This document shows, piece after piece, positions 50,484 to 59,087 of a stretch of DNA of 64,000 nucleotides (the first letter of the stretch is position 1; each line of letters opens with the position of its first letter). The DNA is taken from the NCBI RefSeq assembly GCF_022406875.1, contig NZ_CP023018.1, positions 159,575 through 223,574 of the forward strand. Reading direction: 5' to 3'. Made by a program: the position numbers and the translations under genes. The notes below the pieces were generated by a model. The model had not been told where the DNA came from, did no database searches, and was given only the letters and a program-made list of their open reading frames with translations. This DNA comes from Ectothiorhodosinus mongolicus. Its GTDB lineage: Bacteria; Pseudomonadota; Gammaproteobacteria; Ectothiorhodospirales; Ectothiorhodospiraceae.

Positions 50484-51370
50484 GCGGGATAAACCCCTGT
50501 GGAGATGTAACGATCGCCGCGATCGCAGACGATGGAGGCAATCACCGCATGCTCAACCTCGGCGCTAATGCGCAGCGCCGCAGCCATGGACCCGCCGGAG
50601 GACACACCGGCGAAAATCCCCTCTTCTGCCGCCAGCCGGCGCATCATGGTCTCGGCATCATTTTGGCTGACCTCCAGCACGCGATCAACGCGACTGGCGT
50701 CAAAAATCGATGGCAAATAGGCCTCTGGCCAGCGCCGGATACCGGGGATGCTGGCGCCCTCGGCGGGCTGCACACCGACGATTTGAATGTTGGGGTTTTG
50801 TTCTTTGAGGTATTTTGACACGCCCATGATGGTGCCAGTGGTGCCCATAGAGCTGACAAAATGCGTGATCGTGCCTTGGGTGTCGCGCCATAGCTCAGGG
50901 CCGGTGGTGCGGTAATGCGCGCCGGGATTATCGGCATTAGCAAACTGATCCAGCACTTTGCCGCGGCCCTCGGCTTGCATGTGCTGCGCCAGATCGCGAG
51001 CGCCCTCCATACTTTGTTCGCGAGTGACGAGGATAATTTCTGCGCCAAACGCCTTCATGGTGGCGATGCGCTCTTGGCTCATGTTCTCTGGCATGATCAA
51101 CAGCATGCGATAGCCTTTGATGGCTGCGGCCATCGCTAGCGCAATGCCAGTATTGCCGCTGGTGGCCTCGATCAGCGTATCGCCGGGCTGGATCTCGCCG
51201 CGGGCCTCGGCACACTGAATCATGTTCAGCGCCGGACGGTCCTTGACCGAGCCGGCAGGGTTATTGCCCTCCAGCTTGCCGAGGATGGTATTCGTGGTTG
51301 GCCCTGGGATACGCTGCAAGCGCACCAAGGGGGTATTGCCAACACATTGTTCGAGCGTGGGATAATTCAT
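50480..51370 (-). CDS. cysM: Cysteine synthase B CysM
   Basis: 296 residues, PLP-dependent. GNTPLVRLQRIP, the Schiff-base Lys region GNNPAGSVKDRPALNMI, IEATSGNTGIALAMAAAIKGYRMLLIMPENMS and SMGTTGTIMGVSKYLKEQNP are conserved. QIVGVQPAEGASIPGIRRWPEAYLPSIFD is the form typical of CysM rather than CysK. It makes cysteine from O-acetylserine and sulfide or thiosulfate. ATG 51370 is preferred to the adjacent GTG. Divergent from the kinase gene with 34 bp between. Confidence 0.95.
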   Translation of the reverse strand: MNYPTLEQCVGNTPLVRLQRIPGPTTNTILGKLEGNNPAGSVKDRPALNMIQCAEARGEIQPGDTLIEATSGNTGIALAMAAAIKGYRMLLIMPENMSQERIATMKAFGAEIILVTREQSMEGARDLAQHMQAEGRGKVLDQFANADNPGAHYRTTGPELWRDTQGTITHFVSSMGTTGTIMGVSKYLKEQNPNIQIVGVQPAEGASIPGIRRWPEAYLPSIFDASRVDRVLEVSQNDAETMMRRLAAEEGIFAGVSSGGSMAAALRISAEVEHAVIASIVCDRGDRYISTGVYPA

Positions 51371-51404
51371 CACTGCGTCACCGAAGAATCAGGGGCCATC
51401 ATAC

Positions 51405-52679
51405 ATGCCGAAGGACGGTTTCGAAATCTCACTGCTGGCGAAGTTAGCACATGAGCTGCGCACGCCTTTAACCGCCAGCTTGGGGTATGCGCAATTGCTG
51501 GCCAAGCGCCCGAGCTTGGATGCCGAGTCCGGGGAGATGGCGGCGGCAATCGAGCAGGCCAGCCGAGCAGGCTTGGCTTTGGTGAATGACATGCTGGACT
51601 GGTCACGCCTAGAAATGCAGGTGTTGGCGCCACGAAAACGCGCTTTTGAGCTACGCTCGGTGATCACTCAGGCCGCCGATTGGGCATGGCAACGTCCCGG
51701 TATCGCGCATGTGCATCTGGATATCGATATCGCGGCGGAAGTGCCTGAGTGGTTGGTCGGCGATCCTGATCGACTGCGGCAGATCCTGATCAACGTGCTG
51801 CACAATGCCGCGCGTTTTACCCAAAGTGGTGAGGTGCGTTTGCGCGCTGAGTACTCATCTGAATCCGGTGGCTGGCTGGATTTGGCGGTGGAGGATGATG
51901 GTCCCGGCGTGCCTGAGGCTTTTGCCGAGCGTATCTTTGAGCCTTTTTTCCAAACCCCTGAGGCAGCGGCAAAGTCTGAAGGCTCGGGCCTGGGTCTGGC
52001 CATTGTCAAAGGCTTGGCCGAATTGATGGGCGGCTCGATTAAGCTGGTATCCCCACCGGATCGAGGCAGCGTGTTTTCTCTTGGACTGCCATTGCCCGTG
52101 GCTATAGAAGTCGAGAGCCCACCGCGGTCTACGCACCCGCAGCGCGTTTTGTTGGTGGATGATTCTAAGTTGCATCGCTATTACGGCCTGCAGGTTCTGG
52201 CGCCCCTAGAAGCCGAAATTGTGCAAGCTTCTTGTGGCGAAGAGGCGTTATCGCTGATTCGCGAGCAGCGCTTTGATCTGGTGCTGCTGGATCTGCAGCT
52301 GCCCGATATGAGCGGGCTGATGTTGCGCTCTGAGTTGCGCCAACGTGCATGTCTCGCACCGGTCATCGCGGTGACCGGTGCTCCTGAGCTTTGCGCAGCC
52401 GAAGATATGGCCGAGTTCGCGGCCGTGCTCAGCAAACCCCTAGACCCTTCGGTCTTGCAGGCCGAACTCCGTGCTCTATTCCCCAGCTGGGATAGCAGTG
52501 CGCTCACCGCGCAGCCCGCATCGCCAGACACCGACCTCGAGCAGCTCTGGCTGGCCGAGCTCGCCGAAACCATCGCCGCTCTGGAAAACCCCGACTACCC
52601 CCGCGAAGCGCTGGCCGCGTTGCTGCACCGCCTGCGCGGCAGCGCCGGCGTGTTAAAAAAGGGGACGGATTTATTTTAA
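51405..52679 (+). CDS. Short cytoplasmic hybrid histidine kinase, HPt domain cut by palindromic element
   Basis: 424 residues. The order is HisKA with phospho-acceptor H16 (LAKLAHELRTPL), ATPase (N134, DDGPG 164-168, GSGLGL 193-198), receiver (DD 252-253, phospho-acceptor D296, K344), and the start of an HPt domain with H408 (LLHRLRGSAG). Ten residues later it reads KKGTDLF and stops, all encoded by the palindrome at 52655. The second half of the HPt bundle is missing. It has no sensor or membrane segment. AGGGG nine bases before ATG 51405 supports that start. In Pseudomonas gacS lies near cysM, so it may be a shortened GacS/BarA relative, but this is not proven. Confidence 0.88.
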   Translation: MPKDGFEISLLAKLAHELRTPLTASLGYAQLLAKRPSLDAESGEMAAAIEQASRAGLALVNDMLDWSRLEMQVLAPRKRAFELRSVITQAADWAWQRPGIAHVHLDIDIAAEVPEWLVGDPDRLRQILINVLHNAARFTQSGEVRLRAEYSSESGGWLDLAVEDDGPGVPEAFAERIFEPFFQTPEAAAKSEGSGLGLAIVKGLAELMGGSIKLVSPPDRGSVFSLGLPLPVAIEVESPPRSTHPQRVLLVDDSKLHRYYGLQVLAPLEAEIVQASCGEEALSLIREQRFDLVLLDLQLPDMSGLMLRSELRQRACLAPVIAVTGAPELCAAEDMAEFAAVLSKPLDPSVLQAELRALFPSWDSSALTAQPASPDTDLEQLWLAELAETIAALENPDYPREALAALLHRLRGSAGVLKKGTDLF

Positions 52680-52739
52680 AAAAGGGGACGGATTTATTTT
52701 TCCTGCTCTTTCAGGAAAAATAAATCCGTCCCCTTTTTT
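52655..52739. repeat. Palindromic KKGTDLF element, copy at kinase/acpS junction
   Basis: A direct copy (52655-52677) is followed by a perfect 28-bp inverted repeat: left arm 52678-52705, loop CTCTTT, right arm 52712-52739. The core GGGGACGGATTTATTTT is identical to that at 1624-1677. The first copy supplies the kinase stop codon (52677-52679). The acpS stop (52740-52738) begins at the outer edge of the right arm. The hairpin with T runs on both sides could terminate both convergent genes. Confidence 0.92.
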
Positions 52740-53115
52740 ATTCAGCTACGACGAAGGCGAGGGCGTGGTCGGCTTCATCCGAGAGGCTGAGGTGCAAGCG
52801 GGTGACGCCAAGGCGGGCGGCGGTGGCCGCGCCAGCGCCGCTGAGCGCCAGCTCTGGGCGGCCCAGCTCGCTATGGGTGACGCAGATGTCATGCAGGCTG
52901 AGCTGGGCGCCAATGCCCACACCCAAGGCCTTGGCCAAAGCCTCCTTGGCGGCAAAGCGCTTGGCGAGAAGTGCCGCGGGCTGGGCCGATTCCTGCCATT
53001 GCGCGTATTCCTGCGGGTGCAAGATACGCTGTGCAAAGCGCTCACCATGGCGCTCTAGAGCGCGCTCGATGCGCTCAATGCGCACCAAATCCGTGCCAAT
53101 GCCAATTATCGGCAT
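52738..53115 (-). CDS. acpS: Holo-[acyl-carrier-protein] synthase AcpS
   Basis: 125 residues. [20 protein letters not shown] carries the metal-binding Asp, [14 protein letters not shown] and [20 protein letters not shown] carry the Glu-Ala-Lys motif. It attaches 4'-phosphopantetheine to ACP. The end [10 protein letters not shown] looks like the natural C-terminus, so the palindromic element reaches its stop codon without altering the protein. Overlaps pdxJ by 10 bp. Confidence 0.96.
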   Translation of the reverse strand: MPIIGIGTDLVRIERIERALERHGERFAQRILHPQEYAQWQESAQPAALLAKRFAAKEALAKALGVGIGAQLSLHDICVTHSELGRPELALSGAGAATAARLGVTRLHLSLSDEADHALAFVVAE

Positions 53116-53858
53116 GCTGCCCGCCCCGCCTCCATGGCGCCGTGCATCTCACGCACCGCCTGAGCGATCCCCACAAACACCGCACGCGCGATTATCGCGT
53201 GACCAATATTTAGTTCATGCATCTCGGGTAAGGCTGCTATCGGCGCGACGTTCTCGTAATCCAGGCCATGACCGGCATTGATCACCAAACCCAATGACTG
53301 ACCCACCCGCGCTGCCTCAGCAATACCCGCCAGATGCTGATCCCGCGCAGCGCCCACAGCGTCATTGGCATAAGCACCCGTATGCAGCTCCACTACCGGC
53401 GCGCCAATACGCGCTGCCGCCTCCAGATGCGCGGCGTCTGGCTCGATGAACAAGGACACCTCTATGCCAGCCGCAGCCAAATCCGCACAAAATTCCCGCA
53501 GCCGCGCCTCGTGGGTAATCACATCCAGCCCACCCTCAGTAGTCAATTCCTCGCGGCTCTCTGGCACCAAACACACAGCCCTAGGCAACACATCCAAGGC
53601 AATGGCATGCATCGCCATGGTGGCCGCCATCTCCAGATTCATCGCCGTACGCAAAAACGGCTTTAAGGCATAAACATCGGCGTCTTGAATATGGCGGCGA
53701 TCTTCTCGCAAATGCAAAGTAATGATGTCGGCACCCGCCTCTTCCACCAAAGCCACAGCCGCCAACAAATCCGGATAGCGGGCGCGGCGCACCTGCCGCA
53801 AAGTGGCGATGTGGTCGATGTTCACGCCCAAGCGCAACGTTGATAAAGCCGATGTCAT
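53106..53858 (-). CDS. pdxJ: Pyridoxine 5'-phosphate synthase PdxJ
   Basis: 250 residues, TIM barrel. [81 protein letters not shown] and [12 protein letters not shown] are the family motifs. It condenses aminoacetone phosphate with deoxyxylulose phosphate to give PNP, which PdxH oxidises. ATGA overlap with recO upstream; pdxJ-acpS order is conserved. Confidence 0.98.
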   Translation of the reverse strand: MTSALSTLRLGVNIDHIATLRQVRRARYPDLLAAVALVEEAGADIITLHLREDRRHIQDADVYALKPFLRTAMNLEMAATMAMHAIALDVLPRAVCLVPESREELTTEGGLDVITHEARLREFCADLAAAGIEVSLFIEPDAAHLEAAARIGAPVVELHTGAYANDAVGAARDQHLAGIAEAARVGQSLGLVINAGHGLDYENVAPIAALPEMHELNIGHAIIARAVFVGIAQAVREMHGAMEAGRAACR

Positions 53859-54559
53859 GACTGTTTTTCCCGATGCATACGAGTAATGAGTTGGCGCGAG
53901 ACAATGGTTTTCGAGCCCAAATGATAATCCAGAAGCGCCCGCATCAGGCGCCTGGCCTCACGCAGCGCCACCCGATCGCCGAGCGTCCCGGCCACCAAAG
54001 CCTGCAAAGTCGCTCCATGAATACAAAAAGCCGAGTCCCGCTCGGCTTCCAGCGCCAAGCGCAGCTCATCCTGCGGCAACAAAATATAAGCGGCCGCCGC
54101 ATCCAGCTCGCTGGCATCAATAAACTCCAAACCCTCGCCCAACTGCACCAGCAGCTGCCACTCAAAGCGCCGCAACAAGGGTTCCACGGGCTGTTGCACA
54201 TCCGCCAGGCCCGCCAGACACGCCTCATAAGCCGCATACACCTCGGCCAAAGGCATATCCCGCGGCAAAAGCTTCAAACACAGTTCATTGACGTATAGGC
54301 CACAAACCGCGCGCTCTCCGGTCAAGGTAAATCGCCCCAACTCCTCGCACCGCGTGAGCGTCGCTAGGCTACCCCGTGCGCGCCAATTGACCTGCAAATG
54401 CAGGAAAGCCTGAGCCGCACTGCCAGAGCCGCTGCGACCGCGGCGCAAGAGACCGCTCATACGCCCCTCTTCAGCGGTCAACAGCTCCAACAGCTGGCTG
54501 CTTTCGCGATAACGGCGGGCGTGCAAGACATAACCCTCGGCCTGGCGCTCCTCGCTCAT
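53855..54559 (-). CDS. recO: DNA repair protein RecO
   Basis: 234 residues. The N-terminal OB-fold starts [35 protein letters not shown] helical region with [27 protein letters not shown] follows. It helps load RecA on SSB-coated DNA. It overlaps both pdxJ and era by four bases. Confidence 0.95.
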   Translation of the reverse strand: MSEERQAEGYVLHARRYRESSQLLELLTAEEGRMSGLLRRGRSGSGSAAQAFLHLQVNWRARGSLATLTRCEELGRFTLTGERAVCGLYVNELCLKLLPRDMPLAEVYAAYEACLAGLADVQQPVEPLLRRFEWQLLVQLGEGLEFIDASELDAAAAYILLPQDELRLALEAERDSAFCIHGATLQALVAGTLGDRVALREARRLMRALLDYHLGSKTIVSRQLITRMHREKQS

Positions 54560-55461
54560 GTGCCGGTATCAATGCCCATGCGCCGGATGCTCTCGACATC
54601 CCGCTGCCAACCCTCGCGCAAGCGCACATGCAAACTCAGCATCACCTTGCGCTGCAACATCGCCTCTAAAGTCTGCCGCGCGCCCATGCCAATGGCTTTG
54701 ATCATGCGCCCACCCTTGCCCAAAACAATAGCTTTTTGCGAATCCCGCTCGACATAGATCACCGCGCCAATATGCAGGCTGCGGCCGCTGTCTTGCCACT
54801 GTTCGACCTCCACCGCTGTGGCATAAGGCACTTCTTGACCGAGGCGCTCCAAGATCTCCTCACGAATCACCTCAGAGACGCGAAACCGCTGTGGCCGATC
54901 GGTGATTTCATCCTCGGGAAACAACATCGGCCCCTCCGGTAATAACGCCATCAAACGCTGCAATAACTGATCGAGGCCCGATGCCGTCAGCGCACTGACC
55001 GGCAAAAACTCCGCCTGAGGTAAGCGCTCACCCAAACGCTGCAAAAAAGGCAGCAAGCGGCTTTTGTCTTTGAGCCGATCGATTTTATTAATCACCACCA
55101 ACACCGGCTGTGTTTGCGGCACGATCAAAGTCGCCAGATTTTCATCTCCGGCCTCCCAGCGATCCGCCTCCACCACAAACACAATCACATCCACATCGGC
55201 CAAAGCCGATCGCGCCGTCTCATTCAATACCCGCCCCAGTAACTTGGGGGTATCCGGATCCAGCCCTGGCGTATCCACCAACACCAGCTGACGCTGCGCC
55301 TCGGTGATAATGCCGCGGATGCGGTGGCGTGTGGTCTGCGCTTTGCGGCTGGTCGCGGCGATTTTCTCGCCCACTAACTGATTCAGCAGGGTCGATTTAC
55401 CCACATTTGGCCGCCCGACAATCGCCGCCAGGCCGCAATAACTCATCTCAGCTTGCGCCAT
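54556..55461 (-). CDS. era: GTPase Era
   Basis: 301 residues. GTPase motifs: G1 GRPNVGKSTLLN, switch region TRHRIRGI, G3 DTPGLD, G4 NKIDRL, G5 SALTASG. The C-terminal KH domain contains VIYVERDSQKAIVLGKGGRMIKAIG. It matures 16S rRNA and the 30S subunit. Overlaps rnc by 14 bp and recO by 4. Confidence 0.98.
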   Translation of the reverse strand: MAQAEMSYCGLAAIVGRPNVGKSTLLNQLVGEKIAATSRKAQTTRHRIRGIITEAQRQLVLVDTPGLDPDTPKLLGRVLNETARSALADVDVIVFVVEADRWEAGDENLATLIVPQTQPVLVVINKIDRLKDKSRLLPFLQRLGERLPQAEFLPVSALTASGLDQLLQRLMALLPEGPMLFPEDEITDRPQRFRVSEVIREEILERLGQEVPYATAVEVEQWQDSGRSLHIGAVIYVERDSQKAIVLGKGGRMIKAIGMGARQTLEAMLQRKVMLSLHVRLREGWQRDVESIRRMGIDTGT

Positions 55462-56146
55462 GAGCGCCTGTCTCCTGCTGTAACTGCGCTAATACCCGAG
55501 CCGCCGCGTCTTGTTCGGCGCGCCGCCGGCTAGACCCTTGACCCTCAAGAGACAGCGACAGCGCGGCAATCGCACAACTGACGCGAAACTGCTGCGCATG
55601 CGTTGGTCCCAAAACTTCAAGTGTTTTATACAAAGGGATCTCTATCCCTCTGTCTTGTAGATATTCTTGCAACTGAGTCTTCGGGTCTTTCAAGCTCTGA
55701 GCGGAGGGTAACTGCGCCAAACGCTCGGTATACAAATCGAGAATAAAACGCTGCGCTGCGGCGTGCCCCGCCAGCAAAAAAACCGCGCCTATGACCGCCT
55801 CTAAGGCATCCGCTAGAATCGAATCGCGCCGCTTACCGCCGCTTTTGCGCTCACCCTCACCCAGCAACAAACTCTCGCCCAGCCCGAGCCCACGGGCAAT
55901 AGCGGCCAGGGAATCCTGATTCACCAAACTGGCTCGCAGCCGGCTTAAATCGCCTTCAGGCGACTCGGGGCACTGATCGTAGAGCTGCGCAGAGATGACC
56001 TGGTTGAGCACACTATCGCCGAGGAACTCCAGGCGTTCATTGTGCAAAACAGCAGCACTGCGATGCGTCAACGCCTGAGTGAGTAAAGCGCTATCGGCCA
56101 CACCCGCAGGCAAACGCTGGCGCCAGGGGGCCTCAGCCGGCATCAT
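55448..56146 (-). CDS. rnc: Ribonuclease III Rnc
   Basis: 232 residues. The catalytic signature NERLEFLGDSVLNQVISAQLY and the second acidic cluster in DALEAVIGAVFLLAG are present. A C-terminal double-stranded RNA-binding domain starts DPKTQLQEYLQDRGIEIPLYKTLEVLGPTHAQQF. It cuts rRNA precursors and structured mRNAs. lepB-rnc-era-recO-pdxJ-acpS is the conserved order. Confidence 0.98.
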   Translation of the reverse strand: MMPAEAPWRQRLPAGVADSALLTQALTHRSAAVLHNERLEFLGDSVLNQVISAQLYDQCPESPEGDLSRLRASLVNQDSLAAIARGLGLGESLLLGEGERKSGGKRRDSILADALEAVIGAVFLLAGHAAAQRFILDLYTERLAQLPSAQSLKDPKTQLQEYLQDRGIEIPLYKTLEVLGPTHAQQFRVSCAIAALSLSLEGQGSSRRRAEQDAAARVLAQLQQETGAHGAS

Positions 56147-56152
56147 CCACGC

Positions 56153-56947
56153 TCACTGAATGCGCTGGCCAATGCGTGACCACTGCATTTCCCGGGCATC
56201 AAAATCCCAATGCATCCAGATCCGCGTTGCCCGGCCCACCAAATTGGCCTCAGGCACAAACCCCCAGAAACGGCTGTCATTGCTGTTATCGCGATTATCA
56301 CCGAGCGCAAAATACATACCCTCGGGCACCCGCACCTCGCCCTCCACTGCGCGCCGCCCCGGCCACGCCAAGGTCTCAAAGCGTTTATCGCCAATCTGTT
56401 CGATAATCAGATCAGCACCGCTCATACCCTCGCCAGAACCCGTGCCCACATAACTCTCAATCAGTTCCTGGGGCATGGGCTCGCCGTTGATATACAGGGC
56501 CTTATCGTAAAACCCGATCACATCACCGGGCAGCCCCACAATGCGCTTGATGTAGTCCTCTCGGGGATTTTGGGGATATTTGAATACCGCCACATCACCC
56601 CGCTCAGGGCTACCGGTCTCGATGATCCGCGTGCGCGTGATTGGCAAATGCACGCCGTAGCTGAACTTACTCACCAAAATAAAATCACCGACCAACAAGG
56701 TCGGCATCATCGAGCCAGACGGAATGCGAAACGGCTCGGCCACAAAACCGCGCAATACCAAAACCACCAACAACACGGGAAAGAAGGAGCGCGCGTATTC
56801 CACATACCAAGGATCATGCGCCGCCTGGCGACCTGCAGCCGCCAACTTAGCCTGCCGACGCCGACGCAGAACCGCGAGATCCAACAACCAAATGGCCCCG
56901 GTCAAACCAGTACCCACCACCAGAATCCATTCCAAATCCACTGCCAT
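56153..56947 (-). CDS. lepB: Signal peptidase I LepB
   Basis: 264 residues. Two N-terminal transmembrane segments (about 7-28 and 55-72). Catalytic S79 is in PSGSMMPTLLVGDFI and K134 in DYIKRIVGLPGD. The C-terminal ALGDNRDNSNDSRFWGFVPEANLVG box is diagnostic. It removes signal peptides in the inner membrane. Overlaps the lepA stop by one base. Confidence 0.98.
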   Translation of the reverse strand: MAVDLEWILVVGTGLTGAIWLLDLAVLRRRRQAKLAAAGRQAAHDPWYVEYARSFFPVLLVVLVLRGFVAEPFRIPSGSMMPTLLVGDFILVSKFSYGVHLPITRTRIIETGSPERGDVAVFKYPQNPREDYIKRIVGLPGDVIGFYDKALYINGEPMPQELIESYVGTGSGEGMSGADLIIEQIGDKRFETLAWPGRRAVEGEVRVPEGMYFALGDNRDNSNDSRFWGFVPEANLVGRATRIWMHWDFDAREMQWSRIGQRIQ

Positions 56948-58749
56948 TAGTGTTTCCCATCGACTTGTAAGACCGCCAAAAAGGCTTCCTGCGGCACTTC
57001 GACGCGGCCGATATTCTTCATCCGCTTCTTGCCGGCTTTTTGCTTCTCCAGCAGTTTGCGCTTACGCGAGGCATCACCCCCATAGCATTTGGCGGTCACA
57101 TTCTTGCGCAGAGCCTTGACGCTGGAGCGGGCAATAATCTTCGAGCCAATCGCCGCCTGAATCGCCACCTCAAACATCTGCCGCGGAATCAACTCAGCCA
57201 TGCGCTCAGTGAGCTCACGCCCGCGCGATTGTGACTGTTCACGGTGGGTAATGATCGACAGGGCATCAACTCGATCGCCATTAATCAAGACATCCACCTT
57301 CACCAGCGGCGAGGCTTGGAAACACTTCAGCTCATAATCAAACGAGGCATAACCGCGGCTGACCGACTTCAAGCGGTCAAAGAAATCCAGCACCACCTCG
57401 GACATGGGCATGTCGTACCCCAACACCACCTGCTTACCCATGTATTGCATACGCGTCTGCACACCGCGCTTCTCAACGCACAGGGTAATCACCGCACCCA
57501 CATAGTCCTGCGGCACCAAGATATTGGTGGCAATAATCGGTTCGCGCACTTCGCTGATGCTGTTGGCCGGCGGCAACTGCGCCGGATTATGGATTTGGAC
57601 CACCTCACCGGAGGTGGTTTCCACCTCGTAAATCACGCTGGGCGCCGTGGTAATCAAATCCAGATCGTATTCACGCTCCAGCCGCTCTTGGATGATCTCC
57701 ATGTGCAGCATGCCTAAAAAGCCGCAACGAAAGCCAAAACCCAGCGCCTGAGAGGTCTCCGGCTCATAATGCAGCGATGCATCATTCAAACGCAGCTTGT
57801 CCAAAGCCTCGCGCAGATCATTAAACTCATCGGCATTCACCGGAAAAATCCCAGCAAACACCCGCGGCTGGACTTCTTTAAAACCAGGCAACGCCTGATC
57901 AGCAGGATGCGAGGTATCGGTAATGGTGTCGCCCACCTTGGCGCCAGTGATGTCTTTAATGGTGCCCACCACAAAGCCCACCTGACCCACACTCAGGCTG
58001 TCACAGGGCGTGGGCTTGGGCGTAAAAACTCCCACCTGATCCACTTGATGACTGCGACCGGTGGACATCATGGTGATTTTCTGGCGCTTGCGCAAAGTAC
58101 CCTGCTTGATGCGTACCAAGGCGACCACACCGAGATAATTATCAAACCAAGAATCGATAATGAGCGCCTGCAGCGGCGCCTCAGGATCACCCAGCGGCGG
58201 CGGAATCCGCGCAATCAGAGTCTCTAATAAGTCCGGTATACCCTCGCCAGTCTTGGCACTGACACGCACCGCATCGAGCGCCTCAATGCCAATGATCTCC
58301 TCAATCTCCTCACAGACCCGATCTGGATCAGCCGCCGGCAAATCAATCTTATTCAAGACCGGAACGACTTCCAGGTCTTGCTCAATCGCCGTATAGCAAT
58401 TGGCCACGCTTTGCGCTTCGACGCCTTGTGAGGCATCCACCACCAACAGCGCGCCCTCACAGGCATACAAAGAGCGCGAGACCTCATAGGAGAAATCCAC
58501 ATGCCCGGGCGTGTCGATAAAATTCAGTTCATAAGTCTCACCATCGCGCGCCTGATACTTCAGCGAGACACTTTGCGCCTTAATGGTAATGCCCCGCTCG
58601 CGCTCCAAGTCCATAGAATCCAGAACCTGCTGCGACATCTCGCGTTGTGTTAGCCCACCGCAGACTTGGATGAAGCGATCAGCCAGCGTCGACTTGCCAT
58701 GATCGATATGGGCAATAATCGAGAAATTACGAATGTGGCTTTGATCCAA
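56947..58749 (-). CDS. lepA: Elongation factor 4 LepA
   Basis: 600 residues. The G domain begins [29 protein letters not shown] and NKIDLP follow. Later domains include [28 protein letters not shown] and the C-terminal [25 protein letters not shown]. It is a ribosome-bound GTPase affecting translation and assembly. The start is TTG at 58749 with AGGA eight bases upstream; no ATG or GTG could serve without losing the G domain. Confidence 0.97.
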   Translation of the reverse strand: MDQSHIRNFSIIAHIDHGKSTLADRFIQVCGGLTQREMSQQVLDSMDLERERGITIKAQSVSLKYQARDGETYELNFIDTPGHVDFSYEVSRSLYACEGALLVVDASQGVEAQSVANCYTAIEQDLEVVPVLNKIDLPAADPDRVCEEIEEIIGIEALDAVRVSAKTGEGIPDLLETLIARIPPPLGDPEAPLQALIIDSWFDNYLGVVALVRIKQGTLRKRQKITMMSTGRSHQVDQVGVFTPKPTPCDSLSVGQVGFVVGTIKDITGAKVGDTITDTSHPADQALPGFKEVQPRVFAGIFPVNADEFNDLREALDKLRLNDASLHYEPETSQALGFGFRCGFLGMLHMEIIQERLEREYDLDLITTAPSVIYEVETTSGEVVQIHNPAQLPPANSISEVREPIIATNILVPQDYVGAVITLCVEKRGVQTRMQYMGKQVVLGYDMPMSEVVLDFFDRLKSVSRGYASFDYELKCFQASPLVKVDVLINGDRVDALSIITHREQSQSRGRELTERMAELIPRQMFEVAIQAAIGSKIIARSSVKALRKNVTAKCYGGDASRKRKLLEKQKAGKKRMKNIGRVEVPQEAFLAVLQVDGKH

Positions 58750-58785
58750 CGGAGGGTCCTGAGTCAGGGGGATTTCGCGCCTCGC

Positions 58786-58814
58786 ATTGTACCGACTGCA
58801 TCGTGCAATGCCCA
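58786..58814 (-). promoter_or_regulatory. Candidate promoter for lepA-lepB-rnc
   Basis: On the minus strand TGGGCA (58814-58809), a 17-nt spacer and TACAAT (58791-58786) lie about 37 nt before the lepA start. The -10 matches 5 of 6 positions and the -35 matches 4 of 6. By eye only. Confidence 0.45.
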
Positions 58815-58833
58815 GCGCCTAAATCGTCAGTGC

Positions 58834-59076
58834 TCAGTCGGGTCGTAAGGCGGCGGCCAGGCCGTGGCGGTCGAGGCGATGGCAGCAGATAATGTCCTCA
58901 CCCAAGGTCAGCACCGGCACCTTCTCGTTGAAGCGCTCCCGCAATGCCGGATCTTCATCAATATCGACGATGCGCAACTGGAACTCTGGCCAATCTTTAA
59001 GAATGACCAGCTCCCGCTGCATTTGCTCACACAGATGGCAACCCTCGCGGGTGTATAAAATCAGCTCAGCGCCCAT
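58834..59076 (-). CDS. Glutaredoxin-like protein (DUF836 type)
   Basis: 80 residues, thioredoxin fold. LILYTREGCHLCEQMQREL holds a CHLC redox pair; IVDIDEDPALRERFNEKVPVLTLG carries the cis-Pro. It is shorter than classical glutaredoxins and matches the DUF836 group often found near mucD or lepA. Substrate unknown. ATG 59076 is chosen because the upstream in-frame region is not conserved-looking. Confidence 0.86.
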   Translation of the reverse strand: MGAELILYTREGCHLCEQMQRELVILKDWPEFQLRIVDIDEDPALRERFNEKVPVLTLGEDIICCHRLDRHGLAAALRPD

Positions 59077-59087
59077 ATGGCCCACCC

